Assembly (NCBI RefSeq): GCF_004123295.1
Contig: NZ_SDMK01000002.1
Coordinates: 1,127,397-1,191,396 of the forward strand
DNA length: 64,000 bases
Direction of reading: 5' to 3'
Source: Silvibacterium dinghuense
GTDB lineage: Bacteria > Acidobacteriota > Terriglobia > Terriglobales > Acidobacteriaceae
Every line of letters begins with the position of its first letter. Position 1 is the first letter of the stretch. Shown piece after piece: positions 1 through 8,272 of this stretch. Position numbers and translations under genes: made by a program. Under the pieces are notes generated by a model. It saw nothing but the letters and a program-made list of their open reading frames with translations. It had not been told where the DNA came from and made no database searches.

Positions 1-13
1 TCCCATGCACTTG

Positions 14-45
14 CGAAGCATTTGACCCACCTGCCAAATGCTTCG
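14..45. repeat. 11-bp inverted repeat (hairpin) upstream of tRNA-Met
   Basis: Bases 14-24 are perfectly complementary to 35-45, with a 10-nt loop between them. The stem is not GC-rich and has only a short A/T run after it, so it is a weak terminator candidate for a gene left of the window, or an operator. It ends 33 nt before the tRNA. Confidence 0.5.
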
Positions 46-78
46 TAAAATGAAGTGTCAACACGACATCAGCAGTTT

Positions 79-155
79 GGCGGCGTAGCTCAGATGGTTA
101 GAGCGACGGACTCATAACCCGTAGGTCGATGGTTCGATTCCATCCGCCGCCACCA
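79..155 (+). tRNA. tRNA-Met (CAT), elongator type
   Basis: A complete cloverleaf can be read by eye. The 7-bp acceptor stem is GGCGGCG/CGCCGCC, the anticodon loop is CTCATAA, there is a GGTTCGATTCC T-arm, and the CCA end is encoded at 153-155. The anticodon stem lacks the three consecutive G-C pairs of initiators and the acceptor starts with a normal G1-C72 pair, so this is elongator Met rather than fMet. A CAT anticodon can also belong to tRNA-Ile2 (lysidine-modified), but the overall sequence resembles elongator Met. Confidence 0.95.
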
Positions 156-228
156 GTGACTCCTCACCAAAAACTGAAGCATACAAAGGGCGCACAGCCG
201 CAAGGAGCAGTCCGGCGTGCTGCTGAGT

Positions 229-257
229 TCGACCTACGGGTATGAGCCCGTCGCTCT
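229..257 (-). repeat. Inverted partial copy of the tRNA-Met anticodon arm
   Basis: Bases 229-257 are the reverse complement of tRNA bases 100-129 (end of the D-arm, the whole anticodon arm and the variable loop), with one missing base and one substitution across about 30 nt. The match stops cleanly at both ends. It lies about 75 nt past the tRNA and about 85 nt before the likely start of the S41-like gene. A read-through transcript could fold into a hairpin of nearly 30 bp that masks the anticodon arm. Confidence 0.9.
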
Positions 258-340
258 TTCCCGTTGCTGCACCACCCTCTCTGCGACAGGCTGATTCCGT
301 TGGAGTATCATCGGATGCAACGGACCTCTGTATTCAGCCC

Positions 341-1564
341 ATGTCGAAAGCATTTAAACGCTCCGTCCTCGCCGTCTCCGTCGCTCTTGTCGCCATCGTC
401 TTCCTGGGCGGTTTTCTTACAGGAGGCGTAAACGCCGGCTCGCAAGCCGATGGCGTTTATCGCCAGATGGGCGTCTATGAAGAAGTTCTGCACAAGATCC
501 AGAGCGACTACGTCACGGAGCCTAGCATCAATGACGTGACGACCGGGGCCCTCCATGGCCTTCTGGAATCGCTCGATGCAGACTCCAGTTATCTGACCCC
601 CGCCGAATACAGCGCCTATAAGGCGCATGCCAACGAAGAAACGGCACAGGTAGGCCTGCTGGTCTCGAAGCGCTACGGATATGCCACCGTCGTTGCCGTG
701 ATCCCCGGCAGCCCGGCCGATAAGGAAGAGCACATCATGGACGGCGACCTGCTTGAGGCTATCGGCGGCAAGTCTACGAGCGATATGTCTCTCGCCATGA
801 TCCGCCTCAGCCTCGAAGGCAAGCCGGGAACCGATGTGACCTTCTCCATCGTGCGTCCAGGCAAGCCGGAACCGCAGAAGATCACGTTGACACGCACCAA
901 CATCACCGCTCCTCCGCTTGCCGAGCAGCAATACGAGAACTCCTCGATCCTCTATCTCAAGCCGGGAACGCTCAGCAAAGACCGCGTCAATGAGATCGAA
1001 GCGAAGCTGAAGGCCATGCCGAAGAATGGCAACAAGAAAGTGCTGCTCGACCTGCGCGATGTCGTCGAAGGCGATTCCGATCAGGCGATCCGGCTGGCAA
1101 ACGCGTTCCTGAAGTCCGGCAATATCGCCTCCCTCTCTGGCCAGAAGTTCTCGAAGCAGACCTTCAACGCCGATCCGGAAAAGTTCATCACCGACGCGCC
1201 GCTGGTTATCCTCATCAATCACGGCACCGCCGGCCCGGCCGAGATCGTCGCCGCCGCCATTCTCGATAACAAGCGTGGCGACCTCGTTGGAGACCGCAGC
1301 TTCGGCGAAGGCGCCATCCAGAAGACCATCGAGATACCTGACGGTTCGGCTGTCATTCTCTCGGTAGCCAAATACGATTCGCCCTCGGGCAAGGCGATTC
1401 AGGACACCGCGGTCACGCCGAACATCATCGTGACGGAAAGCATCGATCAGTACCTCGCCGAGGAGAGCCTTGACGAGTCTGAGCAGCCCACAGAGCGAGT
1501 GCAGCCAACCACCGATGACCAGCTCACGCGGGCTCTTGACGTTCTGAAGCAAAAGGCCGCCTAA
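341..1564 (+). CDS. S41 family (CtpA-like) protein, catalytically dead
   Basis: A 407-residue carboxy-terminal-processing-peptidase-type protein. It has a short basic N-terminus and one hydrophobic signal-anchor (about residues 7-28), then the S41 N-terminal helical region, a PDZ domain (about 105-185) and an S41 core. The start ATG at 341 puts the signal segment at the N-terminus; an in-frame ATG at 242 lies inside the tRNA-like repeat and would add 33 uncharacteristic residues. In active CtpA/Prc the nucleophile sits in an SASASEI-like block and the general-base Lys lies 25 residues later in FGKG. Here the block reads GTAGPAEI, with Gly298 at the nucleophile position, and FGEG, with Glu323 at the Lys position. 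The fold looks intact but the Ser-Lys dyad is gone, so a scaffold or substrate-binding role is inferred. Confidence 0.88.
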   Translation: MSKAFKRSVLAVSVALVAIVFLGGFLTGGVNAGSQADGVYRQMGVYEEVLHKIQSDYVTEPSINDVTTGALHGLLESLDADSSYLTPAEYSAYKAHANEETAQVGLLVSKRYGYATVVAVIPGSPADKEEHIMDGDLLEAIGGKSTSDMSLAMIRLSLEGKPGTDVTFSIVRPGKPEPQKITLTRTNITAPPLAEQQYENSSILYLKPGTLSKDRVNEIEAKLKAMPKNGNKKVLLDLRDVVEGDSDQAIRLANAFLKSGNIASLSGQKFSKQTFNADPEKFITDAPLVILINHGTAGPAEIVAAAILDNKRGDLVGDRSFGEGAIQKTIEIPDGSAVILSVAKYDSPSGKAIQDTAVTPNIIVTESIDQYLAEESLDESEQPTERVQPTTDDQLTRALDVLKQKAA

Positions 1565-1734
1565 CCGCAAGCGCGGCGGCTCTTGCGGTTGCCGGTAGAA
1601 CTTCGGCAACCGCCGCAGCACCACACCTGGATCAGGCTCCGCAACTGGACCATACTTTCTGAGTCATCGTTTCTTGATGTATCCCGGACCAGGGCACCCG
1701 CTGCGGTTCGGCTAATTCGCTTGCGGGAGAGCTT

Positions 1735-4029
1735 TTGAAATCACGCGGTCCATGGACACCCCCTCCCACCGCCTCTCCAGCCCGGCAGAAGACGGCTCCC
1801 AGCCGTAGCCCCAAAACCACCGCCCAAACCACCTCCAAGACCACTGCCGGCACATCCGCGTCCTTCTGCCGTCCGCAGGCAAAACGCCGCAAAATCGCGG
1901 GTAATGTGGCTCTGGCTCTTATGGCCGTGCTGGCCATTGCCGTCGGCTCTCTCAGCGGCCTGATGCTGGTGTACTCGGTGAACCTGCCTCAGATTCAGGA
2001 TCTCGAACGCTATCAGCCTGACACCATCACCGAGCTTTACGACGTGCATGGCCGCCCATTCGGCTCTTTTGCCCTCGAGCGGCGTGTCGTGGTCGATTAC
2101 AACAGCTTCTCGCCCCTGTTGCGGCAGGCGGTCATCTCCATCGAGGACAAGAACTTCGAGAGTCATGGAGGCGTGAATGTCTTCCGCGTTCTCGGTGCTA
2201 TCTATCACGACATCGCTTCCAAGGGCCGCGCACAGGGTGCATCCACACTGACGATGCAGCTGGCGCGCAACCTCTTTCTTTCCAGTGAGCGCACCGGCAG
2301 CCGCAAGCTGCAGGAAATCTTTCTGTCCCTTCAGATCGAGCACGCCTTCACCAAGGAACAAATCTTCACTCTCTATGCCAACCAGATTGCTCTTGGCCAT
2401 GGCACTTTCGGCTTCGAGGCAGGGGCACGGTACTACTTCTCGAAGCATGCCAAGGATTTGACCCTGCCGGAAGCAGCGCTGCTGGCAGGATTGCCAAAGG
2501 GGCCGAGCGAGTTCTCTCCGATCTCGAACCCGGATCGCGCTTTCCGCCGCCGCAATCAAGTCATCAATGCCATGCTCGAGGACGGCGCTATCACGGCAGC
2601 GCAAGCCGATGCTGCACGCACGGCCCCGCTCGGCCTGCATCTTGAGCCGCCGCCCAACTCCATCGCTCCCTGGTTTGTCGAAGAAGTACGCCGCGAATTG
2701 GAACGCCAGTTCGGCGCCGATCGCGTTCACGAAGCCGGCCTCAAAGTTGAAACCACCCTGGACCTCGATCTGCAGCAAACGGCCAACCGCGCTGTCCTCG
2801 ATGGACTGGCGGCTTATGAACGCCGCCATGGCTGGAAAGGGCGCCTGCTGAATGTCCCCGCAGGCGGTCTCGACATCCATACCTTCCGGCATCCGGACTG
2901 GGTAGAGACTGCTACTCCCGACATGTACATGCACGGGCTCGTCACCGGCATTCTGCCTTACCAGGCGACGGTAAAGCTTGGGAATCGCGACATCGTCCTT
3001 ACTCCGGAGAGCTGGTCATGGACCAGGTTCAAAACCGCTCCTGAATTTCTGCACCTTGGCGACATCGTCTATGTCCATATCACCGGGCAGTCCGGCAACG
3101 AGCTCTCCGGCACGCTCGAGCAGGACAGCGGCGCACAGTCTTCGCTGCTGGCCATGGATAATTCGACCGGCGATGTGCTCGCACTGGTCGGCGGACGTGA
3201 CTTCAACCTGTCGCAGTTCGACCGCGCCACGCAGGCCGAGCGCCAGACCGGCTCCTCTTTCAAGCCTTACGTCTATACTGCGGCGGTAGAAGACGGCGCC
3301 ACGCCCGGCGAGATGATTCTCGATGCGCCCACGTCCTTCGGCTCCTATACCCCACACAATTACGAAGGCAATTTCCTCGGTGCAATCACGCTCGAGCGCG
3401 CGTTTGCCGATTCCCGCAATATCCCCGCACTCAAGCTCGCGCAGCGGGTCGGCATACACAAGGTTATCGATGTCACTCACCAGTTCGGTGTTACCAGCAA
3501 TATCCCGGCCTTTCTGCCCGTGGCTCTTGGTTCCGTCGAGATCAATCTTCTCGAGCACGTGGCTTCCTACTCTGTCTTTCCGAATGACGGCATCCGTGTC
3601 GCGCCGCGGCTGATCCGCAAGGTCACGACCTCCGACGGTATCCCACTCACCGAGCCTGCGCCTGAAGTGAAGGAAGTCACCTCCGTCAAGACAGCCCGCA
3701 CCATGATGACTCTGCTCAAATCCGTCATTGCTCCGGGGGGCACCGGAGCCGATGCCATGGCGCTTCACCATCCGCTCGGCGGCAAAACCGGCACCACCAG
3801 CGATTACACGGATGCATGGTTCATGGGTTTCTCGCCCTCGGTCACCTGCGGTGTCTGGGTCGGCTATGACAACCGCCAGTCGCTCGGCGACAAAGAAACC
3901 GGCGCGCACGCTGCGCTGCCGATCTGGATGGACTTCATGCGCGCTGCCATCGCCGATAAACCGGATGAACACTTCCCCGGCGATCTATCCGCTCCACTGT
4001 TGGCCAACACCCAGCCTGCATCCAGATAA
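1735..4029 (+). CDS. Class A penicillin-binding protein (PBP1A-type)
   Basis: A bifunctional peptidoglycan synthase of 764 residues. The N-terminus is Pro/Thr-rich and basic, followed by one membrane anchor (about 55-82). The GT51 glycosyltransferase domain shows EDKNFESHGG with catalytic Glu137, GASTLTMQLARN and RKLQE. The transpeptidase domain has SxxK at Ser507-Lys510, SRN at 560-562 and KTGT from Lys684. It would polymerise and cross-link glycan strands in the periplasm from lipid II. The start is a TTG at 1735 behind a GGGAGAG ribosome-binding site; no ATG precedes the membrane anchor at a sensible place. It lies 170 bp after the S41-like gene on the same strand. Confidence 0.93.
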   Translation: MKSRGPWTPPPTASPARQKTAPSRSPKTTAQTTSKTTAGTSASFCRPQAKRRKIAGNVALALMAVLAIAVGSLSGLMLVYSVNLPQIQDLERYQPDTITELYDVHGRPFGSFALERRVVVDYNSFSPLLRQAVISIEDKNFESHGGVNVFRVLGAIYHDIASKGRAQGASTLTMQLARNLFLSSERTGSRKLQEIFLSLQIEHAFTKEQIFTLYANQIALGHGTFGFEAGARYYFSKHAKDLTLPEAALLAGLPKGPSEFSPISNPDRAFRRRNQVINAMLEDGAITAAQADAARTAPLGLHLEPPPNSIAPWFVEEVRRELERQFGADRVHEAGLKVETTLDLDLQQTANRAVLDGLAAYERRHGWKGRLLNVPAGGLDIHTFRHPDWVETATPDMYMHGLVTGILPYQATVKLGNRDIVLTPESWSWTRFKTAPEFLHLGDIVYVHITGQSGNELSGTLEQDSGAQSSLLAMDNSTGDVLALVGGRDFNLSQFDRATQAERQTGSSFKPYVYTAAVEDGATPGEMILDAPTSFGSYTPHNYEGNFLGAITLERAFADSRNIPALKLAQRVGIHKVIDVTHQFGVTSNIPAFLPVALGSVEINLLEHVASYSVFPNDGIRVAPRLIRKVTTSDGIPLTEPAPEVKEVTSVKTARTMMTLLKSVIAPGGTGADAMALHHPLGGKTGTTSDYTDAWFMGFSPSVTCGVWVGYDNRQSLGDKETGAHAALPIWMDFMRAAIADKPDEHFPGDLSAPLLANTQPASR

Positions 4030-4055
4030 AAAGACGCCGGCCATTGCGGCCAGCG
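4027..4055 (-). terminator. Rho-independent terminator of the beta-barrel gene
   Basis: Read on the minus strand there is an 8-bp stem (one G-U pair), a 5-nt loop and then a T-rich run. It begins 24 nt past the stop of the outer-membrane protein gene and overlaps the last codon of the convergent PBP gene. Confidence 0.75.
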
Positions 4056-4078
4056 CCTTCCTCCTACAGCAACCCAGG

Positions 4079-5653
4079 TTAAAAGTGCCAGATCAGGTCG
4101 CCTGCAAAGGTGAGCTGCGTGGTTTTTGTCGGAGCGCCGTTTGTTGGAGCATCGAAAGCCGGTTTGTCGTACGAGTGATCAAGCCGTAGTTCCGGCCGGA
4201 AGGTCACCGTACTCCCGATCCAGTAATTCATTCCGACCATGTGCTCTGAATAGAGCGTCGCAGTACCCGTCCGTTGCCCCTTCAGATCGTTCACAAACTC
4301 GTTGCGAATAGTCAGAGAGGTGTGATGGTTGTTCCACTCATGCTCGATGTAGTTCACTGCGGCAAAGTCCGGAGCATAGCAATGGGTTGCCAGAGGATTG
4401 CACTGCGCGCCGTTTGCGCCAGTGATCAGGGAAGGGCCTGTGATTTCACCCGCATTCGCGCCGACGTTCGCATTCGCACCGTAGCTGATACAGGGATTAA
4501 GCCCATAGCAGAGATTGGGAACATCACGTTCGTACTGATACCAGGCCTCCGTATCGGTGTGCCAGGTCGCATTGAACTTGTGATAGTAGGTGAGGTAATA
4601 CGCGGAGATATTGTTGTACGAATACTTCGCCGAATTCAGTGAGTTCGCACAGAAGTAGAGATTGTCTCCGCCTGTATGCCATGTATAGCCCGCACAGGCA
4701 TTGCCGGTAAGCTTCGCATATTTCGTCCAGGGCGCGGCTTCGCAACCACCTGAGACACCCCCTTGCACTGTCCAGTGATCGCTCAGCTTGGTGGTTACGT
4801 TCACACCGTGCTGGGTGTAGCAGTCCACCGTATAGAGCAGCGAGTGGCTGTAGGTGTAGTTATTCGGAGCCAGCTGCGCCTCGATATCCGGCAGGGAAAT
4901 ATAACGGCCGACACGGATATCCGTACCCTGCCCAATGTGCGGCAGATAGAAATCCAGGTAGTACATCACCGGGTCATAGCCATACGTGTTGTTGTTCTTG
5001 AGCAACTGCTGGCTGAAGACGCCATACGCCGTCGTATAGCGGTAGTCGAGACCATACAGGCTGGTAAGGCGAAAGCCCCAGTCGAAGTGATCCTTCTGTA
5101 CCGTATCCGGAAGCCGCTCGAAATACAGCGCCGCCTGATCGAGTTGAATCGAATTCGGAATGACATCGTAAGCTGCCGGCGCATTTGCAAACTTCCCCTG
5201 ATTCGAAGTGCTGGCGTTATAGCCAATATCGAACCAGCCATAGGTTTTGATCCGGCTTTTTGCGCCATTGATCGCCGTCATCAGCGGATAGGTGTTGTAG
5301 TCAGGTGCGCCGATCACCACCGTACCGCCAATTGGCCAGTCGGCACTCGGAAAGGGCGGAGAATTCAGCGGTGCGGGCGTACCGCGGCGCTCGGGCGCCG
5401 GAGCGGCTGGCGCAGTGCTCGAACTGGACGTCCAGTCATCGAGATACGCGTGCCCCAGGCGCGTAAGGAATCCGCGCTGCGGCGCAGGAGCGTCCGGCGT
5501 GGCGCTGCTCGCATCTCCACTCACGGAGCTACCCGCTACCGTGTCGTCACTGGATACCACCGAAACCGCTTGCGCAGAAGCCTGTACAGAAAAACAAGCT
5601 GCGGACAGGATAAACATCGAAGAATAAAACCGTTGAAACTTTAGGAAGCCCAT
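4079..5653 (-). CDS. Outer-membrane beta-barrel protein (porin-like)
   Basis: A 524-residue protein with a clear signal peptide (basic start, hydrophobic core, cleavage near ASAQA). A low-complexity Ser/Pro-rich linker follows, then a long region of alternating aromatic and polar residues with many Tyr/Trp, typical of beta-strands. It ends in Trp-His-Phe; a C-terminal aromatic is the usual signal for BAM-dependent insertion. Acidobacteria carry many such outer-membrane beta-barrel proteins; the transported solute cannot be read from the sequence. The ATG at 5653 is chosen because it starts the signal peptide directly; the frame is open 11 codons further upstream. It is monocistronic and converges on the PBP gene. 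Confidence 0.8.
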   Translation of the reverse strand: MGFLKFQRFYSSMFILSAACFSVQASAQAVSVVSSDDTVAGSSVSGDASSATPDAPAPQRGFLTRLGHAYLDDWTSSSSTAPAAPAPERRGTPAPLNSPPFPSADWPIGGTVVIGAPDYNTYPLMTAINGAKSRIKTYGWFDIGYNASTSNQGKFANAPAAYDVIPNSIQLDQAALYFERLPDTVQKDHFDWGFRLTSLYGLDYRYTTAYGVFSQQLLKNNNTYGYDPVMYYLDFYLPHIGQGTDIRVGRYISLPDIEAQLAPNNYTYSHSLLYTVDCYTQHGVNVTTKLSDHWTVQGGVSGGCEAAPWTKYAKLTGNACAGYTWHTGGDNLYFCANSLNSAKYSYNNISAYYLTYYHKFNATWHTDTEAWYQYERDVPNLCYGLNPCISYGANANVGANAGEITGPSLITGANGAQCNPLATHCYAPDFAAVNYIEHEWNNHHTSLTIRNEFVNDLKGQRTGTATLYSEHMVGMNYWIGSTVTFRPELRLDHSYDKPAFDAPTNGAPTKTTQLTFAGDLIWHF

Positions 5654-5799
5654 GACTCTCCACGAACGTATGCGCACGCGAATCATTCGCGCACTTCCTC
5701 AATCTACGGAGCAAGCCATAAGCACGCCCTAAATAGGGCATAAAGGCTTCATAAGTAAGCCTGCATGCACCGAGCGCACGCTATTGATATCCTTGAAGG

Positions 5800-6027
5800 A
5801 TGAAACGCGTTGTTCTCTACAGCCAGCCCGGCTGCCCTCCCTGCTTTGCCGCCAAGCAATTTCTCAAGAGCCGCGGAGTGCCGTTCGAATACAAGGATGT
5901 ACAGGCAGATCCTGAAGCACTGCGGGAGCTGGTTGCGCTGAACAGCCGCAGCACCCCCACGATCGTCGTCGAAGAGGAAGTGATGATCGGTTTCGATCCC
6001 GACCGCCTGAGCATCCTTCTCGGCTAA
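5800..6027 (+). CDS. Glutaredoxin-family small thiol oxidoreductase
   Basis: A 75-residue thioredoxin-fold protein with the redox motif Cys12-Pro-Pro-Cys15 right after the first beta-strand, and a cis-Pro segment (STPTIVV) at about residues 51-57. The length fits the short glutaredoxin/NrdH class, which reduces protein disulfides in the cytoplasm. The start matches the family, but the only purine-rich stretch (GAAGG) abuts the ATG, too close for a normal ribosome-binding site. Either translation is leaderless or the spacing is suboptimal. It is monocistronic and divergent from the beta-barrel gene. Confidence 0.87.
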   Translation: MKRVVLYSQPGCPPCFAAKQFLKSRGVPFEYKDVQADPEALRELVALNSRSTPTIVVEEEVMIGFDPDRLSILLG

Positions 6028-6223
6028 CCCGCTCCCCGGATACCGGCGCAGGCGCGTTTTCCGAATCACCTCCGTGCCGCTCCATAGCGGCATCCTTCCC
6101 CAGCCCTTCCCTATTCTGCACCCCGTCACTTCTCCGGTTCCTCTTCTACGGCACTCGCCGATTTCGCGATCACTTCGCTAAGATAGCTCTACTTTTCCAA
6201 ACACCATTTCTGTACGCCGGAGA

Positions 6224-6973
6224 TTGGCCCTGCGCGCTATCTTCCTCAACTACCGGAGAAATGACTCAGAAGGCGAGGCCGGACGCCTCTTCGATGAGCT
6301 CACCCTGCACTTTCCGCAAAACACAGTCTTTATGGATGTTGCCGCCATCGAACCAGGACGCGATTTCCGCAAGGCCATTGACCAGAGCATCGTCTCCTGC
6401 CAGGTTCTGCTTGCCATCATCGGCCAGACATGGCTCTCTTCTGCCGACGCGGATGGGCATTTGCGTCTGGAAGATCCCGATGATTTTGTTCGCCTGGAAC
6501 TGGCCTCGGCTCTGCGCCGGGACATTCCTGTAGTCCCGATACTGGTTCGCGGCGCACGCATGCCCCGCGCGGAGCAACTGCCCTCAGACCTGCGGGAACT
6601 GGCATACCGGAATGCCGTCGAGCTTACCCATGCACGCTGGAAATCCGATGTACAGGTACTGGTTCACGCTCTGCGTCCTTATGTCGAAACGCCCATCGGA
6701 GCAGCACCGGCGGCTCTTCAGACACAATCCCCCGCTCCGGGAACTGCAGCAGCCACACTGCCCGATCATCCTGCAGCCACGACTTCACTCTCCTCCGAAA
6801 TCGTCGATCACGCCGCCCACCAGCTTGCTTCCTTCATCGGCCCGCTTGCCAGCCATCTGGCGAGGAAAACGGCACGCACCTGCACATCCCCGGAAGATCT
6901 CTACACACGCCTTGCTCAGGAGATCGAGTCCGAACCTGACCGGGCGCGTTTTTTGCGCGCCTGTCGCGGCTGA
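6224..6973 (+). CDS. TIR-domain protein with C-terminal helical tail
   Basis: A 249-residue soluble protein. Residues 3-140 form a TIR domain: FLNYRRNDS at strand A, then VFMDV, DFRKAID and LLAIIGQTW. A conserved Glu92 in RLELASAL is followed by IPVVPILV; that Glu is at the position of the catalytic Glu of NAD-cleaving TIR proteins. A Pro/Ala/Thr-rich linker (about 155-185) leads to a 60-residue helical tail containing SFIGPLASHLARK and EIESEPDRARFL. I recall similar tails at the C-terminus of bacterial signalling proteins but cannot name the family. The start is TTG at 6224 after CGGAGA; no ATG suits the TIR start. No effector or partner gene is adjacent. Bacterial TIR proteins act in NAD+ depletion defence or signalling; which applies is not visible. 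Confidence 0.85.
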   Translation: MALRAIFLNYRRNDSEGEAGRLFDELTLHFPQNTVFMDVAAIEPGRDFRKAIDQSIVSCQVLLAIIGQTWLSSADADGHLRLEDPDDFVRLELASALRRDIPVVPILVRGARMPRAEQLPSDLRELAYRNAVELTHARWKSDVQVLVHALRPYVETPIGAAPAALQTQSPAPGTAAATLPDHPAATTSLSSEIVDHAAHQLASFIGPLASHLARKTARTCTSPEDLYTRLAQEIESEPDRARFLRACRG

Positions 6974-6980
6974 ATACGGT

Positions 6981-7859
6981 CTATTCGCCTTCGATCATCC
7001 GCAGCGCCTTGGCCAGACTGATCTGCATACGCTGGAAGGAAGCCGCGACTACCGCAATCTCGTCATTGCCCACGATCCGTACAGGCGGCACATCCTTCTC
7101 ACCACGGCTTACGCGGTCGGCCGTCTCCGAGACCACACGCAGCGGACGGATGACAAACCAGTAAACCGCCGCGTCCAGTGCCACCACTGCCAGCACCAGG
7201 GTGATCACCAGAAAGATCAGCAGCCGTTGCCAGGCTTCATTCGCAATCCTGATCGGCACAGACTGCGGCACGGAAATAATCTGAGCCGCTACGATTTCAT
7301 CCTTCTTCCAGCCGAATCCGTTGTCCGATCCATAGACGGTCAGCATCGCATGCGGAGCGGCTGATGGTACGCTGTGACATTCCAGGCATGGTTGCGCCGC
7401 CCGGATAGGCCGTGCCAGATAGAGCGAAGTTCCACTCGGCGTCAACCGGTCGCCGATCACCTCCGTCTGGTCAGGATGATCGCGCAAGGTGTGCACGATA
7501 TCCGCCTCCCAGTCCGTTGCCCGATCCTCGGGGTTCGTCGGATTCAGCGTGGCTTCCTTGTAGGTGTAATCCGGATACTGCCGCCGCAGCTTGTCGAAGG
7601 TTGTCGTCGCTCCGAAGGCCGGTACGGTCTCGGCCAAAAAGTGCACCCGGTGACGTGGATTCTGCTGCAGGAGAGGAGAGAGATCGGCCGATGTATAGTC
7701 GCGGACAGCCGTTGCACTGGCCATCATCAGGTGCGCTTCCTCGAGCACTTCCCGACGCGCATTGCCCATCAAAAACGAATAAGCAAAGTGCGCAATCAAC
7801 ACGCCGCCGATTCCAAAAACCAGGAGCAGAATCAGGTTGAATTTGACCAGAAGCTTCAT
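6981..7859 (-). CDS. Membrane heme sensor: Tll0287-like (DUF3365) + HAMP, no output domain
   Basis: A 292-residue protein with a transmembrane helix at about 8-30, then a periplasmic domain of the DUF3365/Tll0287-like class with a c-type heme motif C158-L-E-C161-H162. A second transmembrane helix (about 212-236) and a HAMP domain (237-290) follow. The protein stops at the HAMP end, with no kinase, cyclase or methyl-accepting region. It probably senses a redox or gas ligand and must signal through a partner. The start at 7859 puts the first helix at the N-terminus; the frame is open 10 codons upstream. Its stop lies 7 bp from the stop of the convergent TIR gene. Confidence 0.85.
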   Translation of the reverse strand: MKLLVKFNLILLLVFGIGGVLIAHFAYSFLMGNARREVLEEAHLMMASATAVRDYTSADLSPLLQQNPRHRVHFLAETVPAFGATTTFDKLRRQYPDYTYKEATLNPTNPEDRATDWEADIVHTLRDHPDQTEVIGDRLTPSGTSLYLARPIRAAQPCLECHSVPSAAPHAMLTVYGSDNGFGWKKDEIVAAQIISVPQSVPIRIANEAWQRLLIFLVITLVLAVVALDAAVYWFVIRPLRVVSETADRVSRGEKDVPPVRIVGNDEIAVVAASFQRMQISLAKALRMIEGE

Positions 7860-8079
7860 CGACCACTCTTTCTCTTTCCGTCGAAGCAACTTTTGTGCTG
7901 GGGGAGCGAACCCTTATAGCACGATTCAGCCATAAGTCAGCAGAGGTATCGGGAGATTCGCCTGTCGTTTGATTTGCTCGCTCCCTGCCCGGAGCGGAGG
8001 GAACGATTGCCAAGCGCACGCTCACCAGCTAGGCTAAGGAGGAGCAACAGCCTTTCACAGGCTGGCCTCGCTGCCCGAT

Positions 8080-8164
8080 GCGGGAGTGGCGAAATTGGCA
8101 GACGCACTTGGTTTAGGTCCAAGCGGAGCAATCCGTGGGGGTTCAAGTCCCTTCTCCCGCACCA
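8080..8164 (+). tRNA. tRNA-Leu (TAG)
   Basis: An 85-nt class II tRNA with acceptor stem GCGGGAG/CTCCCGC, a D-arm typical of tRNA-Leu, anticodon stem CTTGG/CCAAG with loop TTTAGGT (anticodon TAG), a long variable arm, the GGTTCAAGTCC T-arm and encoded CCA. It reads CTA codons. Confidence 0.96.
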
Positions 8165-8272
8165 GCTTTTCTCAGAACTATTTTGGAACTGAGGCTCGAC
8201 AGGCATGGAGCCTCTGCCAGGATCGGGTTTGTCCGGATTTCCGGCGGTTGCCTGCGATACTCTGAAGGCATC

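Noticed and set aside
308..2934. Long minus-strand open frames opposite the S41-like and PBP genes
   Set aside because: They have no recognisable domains, lie opposite well-supported genes and arise from GC-rich codon bias.
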